From Candidatus Methylacidiphilales bacterium (lineage in GTDB: Bacteria > Pseudomonadota > Gammaproteobacteria > JASGCS01), in contig JASGCS010000001.1 of assembly GCA_030054035.1 (NCBI GenBank), positions 406,280 through 470,279 of the forward strand: 64,000 nucleotides of DNA. The letters are read 5' to 3'. Below the pieces are notes generated by a model. That model saw only the letters and a program-made list of their open reading frames with translations. It did no database searches and was not told where the DNA came from. A program made the position numbers and the translations under genes. Each line of letters opens with the position of its first letter. Within the stretch, counting starts at the first letter, position 1. Below are positions 60,022-64,000 of the stretch, piece by piece.

Positions 60022-60597
60022 ATGAACTATAAAAATAAAAATAAAGGTTTTTCACTAGTTGAATTAATGATAGTCGTTGCTATTATCGGTATTCTTGCAT
60101 CTATTGCAATACCACAATACAATAACTATATCGCAAGATCACAGGTTACAGAAGCTATGACTTTAGGTGCAGCTGCTAGAACCTCGATTGAAGAATGGGT
60201 TTCTTCAAATGGCGGCGCAGCAGTTCCTCTAAATCTGCTGGTTACAGCCGGTGCTAGAATTAATGGAACTTATGTTGAGTGTATCATCATTGATAAACTT
60301 AATACTAACCCCGCAGCTTGTGCAGATCCAACCGACGCCACAGTGAATATTTTGACCCCAGATGGTGTCGGCTTGTATATTCACATTAGATTCAGAAATA
60401 ATACAAATGCAAACCTAGCAGGCAATTCTATCACAATGGCAAGGTCAGCGCCAAGTGGTGTATGGGCATGTGGTAATATTGGAATTACTTTTACCCCAGC
60501 TGCAGCTGCAGGACAACAAGAAACTGTAGGAGCAGCAGCAGCTGACGGTGCGAACGATGTCGAAAGACAGTTCAGACCAGCAGCATGTCAGCAGTAA
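60022..60597 (+). CDS. pilA: Type IV major pilin PilA
   Basis: Class IVa prepilin, 191 residues. Short leader MNYKNKNKG, cleavage before F10, then FSLVELMIVVAIIGILASIA, the polymerising helix with mature Glu5 (E14). The globular part has four cysteines (87, 100, 150, 189), the last two bracketing the C-terminal D-region loop. The C-terminal half is Ala/Gly-rich. It stands alone with its own promoter and terminator upstream of pilBCD. Confidence 0.95.
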   Translation: MNYKNKNKGFSLVELMIVVAIIGILASIAIPQYNNYIARSQVTEAMTLGAAARTSIEEWVSSNGGAAVPLNLLVTAGARINGTYVECIIIDKLNTNPAACADPTDATVNILTPDGVGLYIHIRFRNNTNANLAGNSITMARSAPSGVWACGNIGITFTPAAAAGQQETVGAAAADGANDVERQFRPAACQQ

Positions 60598-60620
60598 ATT
60601 AGTATATTTTTAAGATTTAA

Positions 60621-60649
60621 AAAAACCCCGACTGTATGTCGGGGTTTTT
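60621..60649. terminator. Intrinsic terminator after pilA
   Basis: Perfect 12-bp stem AAAAACCCCGAC / GTCGGGGTTTTT with loop TGTAT and a following T-rich run. The A-run on the other side makes it bidirectional in form. It is the only strong intrinsic terminator I found in the window. Confidence 0.93.
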
Positions 60650-60685
60650 GTTTTATATGGTATATAAATGCTAAAATAATGGGGT

Positions 60686-62434
60686 ATGTCAATCAACAAA
60701 CCCCTGTCAGCGACTTCTTCAAGTTCAGCAATATCTGGCTTTGCTATTGGTGGTTTGCCGAAATTACTTATTGCTCAAAAGAAATTAGATGAGTTTCAGG
60801 TTAGAGAACTAATTCAAGCAGCAACCGATTCAAAGAAATCTTTTATAGAGGTGTTGTTAGAGAAAAAAGCATTAAGTGCGCTAGAAATTGCAGAAGTGGT
60901 GTCAGTATCTATGGCATTACCAATCTATGACTTAGATACATTTCAATTTTCTTTTCAACCAGAAACAAGTAAATTAATCACCCAAGATTTTTGCAAACAA
61001 CATTTTATTATTCCATTGCTTAAAAGGGGTGAGATTTTATTCGTTGGGGTTGTCGATCCTTCTATAATCAGTGAGCAACTAGATCAGATTAAATTTAAAA
61101 CCAATCTAAATATAGAGCCGGTTGTTGTTGAACTTGATAAGCTAAAAAAAGCTATTGAGAAAATGGACTCTGCCGGTGGCGATAAGATGGATGACCTAGA
61201 TGATGACTTAACGAATTTAGACATCACTCAGTCTAACGAAGCGGTAGCTGATGCGGCTTCTGAAGTTGAAGACACCCCTGTGGTTAAGTTTGTCAACAAA
61301 ATGCTCCTTGATGCGATTAATAAAGGCGCAAGCGATATCCACTTTGAGCCCTATGAAAAATTCTACCGAGTACGATATAGAGTTGATGGCGAATTGATGG
61401 AAGTGGCAAAACCACCTTTAAACCTTACTCAAAAATTAACTGCGCGCATAAAAGTTATCTCAAACATGGATATTTCCGAGAGAAGAGTTCCGCAGGATGG
61501 AAGAATAAAATTAAAACTATCAAACACTAGGTCTATTGATTTTAGGGTAAATAGTTGCCCGACTATTTTTGGGGAGAAAATCTGCCTTAGAATACTAGAC
61601 GCTAGTAGTGCTATGCTCGGGATTGACGCATTAGGCTACCAGCCCGTGCAAAGAGAAGCCTATTTAAAAGCACTTTCTCTTTCTGAAGGAATGATCTTGG
61701 TTACTGGCCCAACTGGTTCTGGAAAAACTGTCTCGTTATATACTGGTTTAAATATTTTAAATACGGTAGATGTCAATATTTCCACCGCAGAAGACCCAGC
61801 GGAAATTAATTTACCTGGAATAAACCAAGTTAATATGAATCCAAGAGCAGGATTGGATTTTGCCTCTACCTTGCGAGCGTTTTTGCGACAAGATCCAGAT
61901 ATCATAATGGTTGGGGAAATTAGAGATTTAGAAACAGCTAGTATTGCGATTAAAGCCGCACAAACCGGACATTTAGTTTTATCTACACTACACACTAATG
62001 ACGCGCCACAAACTCTTGATCGCTTAGCTAATATGGGAGTTCCAGCATTTAGTATAGCAACCGCAGTTAAATTGATCATCGCACAACGACTGGCGAGAAA
62101 ATTGTGTAAATGTAAAGTTCCATTTGATATACCACATACCACATTACTCAAAGAAGGATTTCTACAAAGCGATCTAGACGCAAAACCAACTATTTACAAA
62201 CCGGGAGGATGCGACATTTGTGGTGGTTCTGGTTATAAAGGTAGAACCGGTCTCTATCAAGTAATGCCAGTCAATGATGAAATGGCTCGAACCATTATGG
62301 CTGGTGGAAATTCCATTCAAATTGCCGACATCGCTAGAAAAAATGGAGTTGATGACATACGAAGGTCTGCAATTAAGAAAGTCTTAGAAGGAACTATTAG
62401 TCTAGAAGAAGCAAATAGCGCAAGCTCAGGATAA
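60686..62434 (+). CDS. pilB: Type IV pilus assembly ATPase PilB
   Basis: Extension motor of the type IV pilus, 582 residues. N-terminal MshE-type domain (about 20-160), acidic linker (DDLDDDLTNLD), then the T2SS-ATPase core: ASDIHFEPYE, RVPQDGRIK, Walker A GPTGSGKT at 341-348, Asp box EDPAE, Walker B IIMVGEIRD and His box HLVLSTLHTND. The zinc-type tetracysteine motif reads C474-K-C476 and C509-x-x-C512, the first pair being one residue shorter than the usual C-x-x-C. Confidence 0.97.
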   Translation: MSINKPLSATSSSSAISGFAIGGLPKLLIAQKKLDEFQVRELIQAATDSKKSFIEVLLEKKALSALEIAEVVSVSMALPIYDLDTFQFSFQPETSKLITQDFCKQHFIIPLLKRGEILFVGVVDPSIISEQLDQIKFKTNLNIEPVVVELDKLKKAIEKMDSAGGDKMDDLDDDLTNLDITQSNEAVADAASEVEDTPVVKFVNKMLLDAINKGASDIHFEPYEKFYRVRYRVDGELMEVAKPPLNLTQKLTARIKVISNMDISERRVPQDGRIKLKLSNTRSIDFRVNSCPTIFGEKICLRILDASSAMLGIDALGYQPVQREAYLKALSLSEGMILVTGPTGSGKTVSLYTGLNILNTVDVNISTAEDPAEINLPGINQVNMNPRAGLDFASTLRAFLRQDPDIIMVGEIRDLETASIAIKAAQTGHLVLSTLHTNDAPQTLDRLANMGVPAFSIATAVKLIIAQRLARKLCKCKVPFDIPHTTLLKEGFLQSDLDAKPTIYKPGGCDICGGSGYKGRTGLYQVMPVNDEMARTIMAGGNSIQIADIARKNGVDDIRRSAIKKVLEGTISLEEANSASSG

Positions 62435-62439
62435 AAATT

Positions 62440-63651
62440 ATGGCTGGAAAAAAAGTATTTGTATATAAAGCAAAAAATAAAAACGGTAGAGAAGTTAAAG
62501 GTGAAATAGAAGCCATAACTACAGAATTTGCAAAACTGCTCTTAAACAGACAAGGCTATATTATCAGTAGCATAAAAGAAAAAAGTAGTGGTTTTTTTGG
62601 TGGTAAAAATAAAGTCAAAGCCGAAGAAATTGCCATCGTATTGCGCCAAATCGCAACCATGTTAAACTCAGGTATCACCATTGTTCAAGCGTTATCAATA
62701 ATTGCACTTGGAAATCCCAATCGCGAATTGCAAAAATCCTTACTAGATATTAAAGGAAATATAGAAGGAGGATCTCAGCTCTCGCAAGCCTTATCTAGAC
62801 ACCCACAATTATTTGACTCGCTGTCAATTAGCTTAATTGCAGCAGGGGAAAAATCTGGCTCACTAGATAAATTGATGGATAAACTTGCAGTCTATAAAGA
62901 AAAAAACGAAACTTTAAAAAAGAAAGTTAAAAAAGCCATGAACTATCCAATTGCGGTAATCTTAATCGCGGTTTTAGTAAGTACATTACTTTTAGTCAAA
63001 GTTGTTCCACAATTTGCCAGTATTTTTGCTGGATTTGGTGCTGAACTCCCCGCCTTCACTCAAGTTATAGTAAATGCCTCAAATGCATTAGTGAAATACT
63101 GGCTCATTATTGTTGTCGCAATTGTAGTTATATATATTCAAATTAAAAAACTTTCACAAAATTCTGAAGCATTTAAATTATGGGTTGATGTGACTGTATT
63201 AAAACTACCAGTGGTAAAAAAAATTGTGCGTGGAAGTGCAATCGCAAGATTCGCGAGAACTTTAGCTACCATGTTTGCGGCTGGGGTTCCACTCACTGAA
63301 GCATTAGTTAATGTAGCCCCAGCAACCGGAAATCGGCTTTATGAAAGAGCGGTGTTACAAGTCGCAAAAGATATTGCACAAGGAGATCAGATGCAAACAT
63401 GCTTAAAGAGACATCGTCATTTATTTGATGAGTTTGTCATCCAACTAGTACAAATCGGAGAAGAGGCCGGCTCATTAGAAAGTATGCTCAATAAAGTTGC
63501 GGATTATTACGAAACTGAAGTTGACACGCTCGTAGACTCAATGTCTAGTTTAATGGAACCAATAATTATAAGTATCCTTGGAATCATGGTCGGGGGTTTA
63601 GTGGTAGCAATGTATCTACCAATATTTAAACTTGGATCAGTAGTTGGTTAG
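62440..63651 (+). CDS. pilC: Type IV pilus inner-membrane platform protein PilC
   Basis: Polytopic platform protein that couples PilB to the pilus, 403 residues. Two GspF/PilC domains: VLRQIATMLNSGITIVQALS then AAGEKSGSLDKLMDKLAVY (first), and FARTLATMFAAGVPLTEALV then QIGEEAGSLESMLNKVADYY (second), with membrane helices about 170-195, 215-235 and 370-400. It lies 5 nt after pilB and overlaps the pilD start. Confidence 0.97.
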   Translation: MAGKKVFVYKAKNKNGREVKGEIEAITTEFAKLLLNRQGYIISSIKEKSSGFFGGKNKVKAEEIAIVLRQIATMLNSGITIVQALSIIALGNPNRELQKSLLDIKGNIEGGSQLSQALSRHPQLFDSLSISLIAAGEKSGSLDKLMDKLAVYKEKNETLKKKVKKAMNYPIAVILIAVLVSTLLLVKVVPQFASIFAGFGAELPAFTQVIVNASNALVKYWLIIVVAIVVIYIQIKKLSQNSEAFKLWVDVTVLKLPVVKKIVRGSAIARFARTLATMFAAGVPLTEALVNVAPATGNRLYERAVLQVAKDIAQGDQMQTCLKRHRHLFDEFVIQLVQIGEEAGSLESMLNKVADYYETEVDTLVDSMSSLMEPIIISILGIMVGGLVVAMYLPIFKLGSVVG

Positions 63652-64000
63652 TGCTACTGTAATATTACTTTCCTTATGTGTTGGCTCTTTTATTGGGATG
63701 CTGTGCTATAGACTACCCAACATCTTGCAAAAATATTGGGCTAAAGATTGCAAAGAATATTTGGCTGAATATGAAATAAGTGAAATTAATAAAGTTAAAA
63801 ATCTAGGACTTGCCCTCCCCTCCTCACACTGCCCAAACTGCAATACCCCGCTACGAATTATTGATAATATCCCGATACTATCATATTTATTATTACAAGG
63901 AAAATGCCATTACTGTAAAAAAACTATCGCAATTGACTACTTTATCTGCGAAATAAGTACCGTTATTCTAGCCATCTACCTCTTTAATCAATATGACATA
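63644..64000 (+). CDS. pilD: Prepilin peptidase PilD, 3' end outside window
   Basis: Bifunctional leader peptidase/N-methylase; only the first 119 residues are visible. It must start with the TTG at 63644, because a TAG precedes it in frame and no ATG lies before the conserved part. Seen: a first membrane helix with VGSFIGMLCYRLPNIL, then NLGLALPSSHCPNCNTPL and IPILSYLLLQGKCHYC (the zinc-type four-cysteine cytosolic loop). The catalytic aspartates lie past the edge. Overlaps the pilC stop by 8 nt. Confidence 0.95.
   Translation, partial: MVSATVILLSLCVGSFIGMLCYRLPNILQKYWAKDCKEYLAEYEISEINKVKNLGLALPSSHCPNCNTPLRIIDNIPILSYLLLQGKCHYCKKTIAIDYFICEISTVILAIYLFNQYDI

Overview
The window is a gene-dense, strongly AT-rich stretch of a gammaproteobacterial (or closely related betaproteobacterial) chromosome with no rRNA, CRISPR array, prophage or insertion sequence. 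Two points favour that placement. The order rsmI / lpoA-yraN-diaA / sspA-petCBA / hisD-hisG-murA-mlaBCDEF / kdsD-kdsC-lptCAB is close to that of Pseudomonas-type gammaproteobacteria. Cytochrome b also carries the Qo motif PVWY, which is reported as typical of beta/gamma-proteobacteria. The genus cannot be told from the sequence. Packing is extreme: ATGA and longer overlaps, convergent genes touching at their stop codons, and promoters whose -10 box lies a few bases from the start codon all suggest a small, streamlined genome.

Layout. 1-2911: partial rsmI diverging from lpoA, yraN and a diaA/gmhA-like gene. 2914-13279: one unbroken 13-gene run on the minus strand, mlaFEDCB, murA, hisG, a DAHP synthase, hisD, the cytochrome bc1 operon petABC and sspA. 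13327-17127: mlaA, kdsD, kdsC, lptC, lptA, lptB. Together these two arms cover lipid retrieval to the inner membrane (Mla), Kdo formation, LPS export (Lpt) and the first committed step of peptidoglycan (MurA). 17120-30204: leuC, nrdA-grxD, pyrC, mpl, a Ser/Thr kinase fused to a cyclic-nucleotide-binding domain, argA, ilvD, ampD, queH and a hotdog thioesterase. 30207-36711: tRNA-Gly(CCC), an agmatinase-like gene, then fmdB-aspS-yebC-ruvCAB-ybgC on the minus strand. 36796-49422: cysJIG (sulfite reduction and siroheme), cytochrome c4, a hydrolase whose stop codon lies inside tRNA-Ala(CGC), a Ca2+/cation exchanger-like gene, trpB2, a peroxiredoxin with a histone-H1-like lysine tail, an FAD oxidoreductase with the queuosine-precursor transporter yhhQ, corA and dsbB. 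49423-59696: a tautomerase, a VTT-domain protein, rluD-pgeF-clpB diverging from bamD, nadE, an orphan polyamine-binding lipoprotein, a PQQ-type sugar dehydrogenase of aberrant composition and a small membrane coiled-coil protein. 59791-64000: a REP/MITE-like inverted repeat followed by the type IV pilus genes pilA, pilB, pilC and the start of pilD.

The gene content suggests a Gram-negative, respiring, largely prototrophic cell (His, Leu, Ile/Val, Arg, aromatic and pyrimidine steps, assimilatory sulfite reduction) with a bc1 branch, type IV pili and queuosine metabolism. The points most worth a second look are the kinase/cNMP fusion, the lysine-tailed peroxiredoxin, the widespread very-short-leader promoters, the absence of terminators between convergent genes, the LpoA homologue without any cysteine, and the foreign-looking sugar dehydrogenase.
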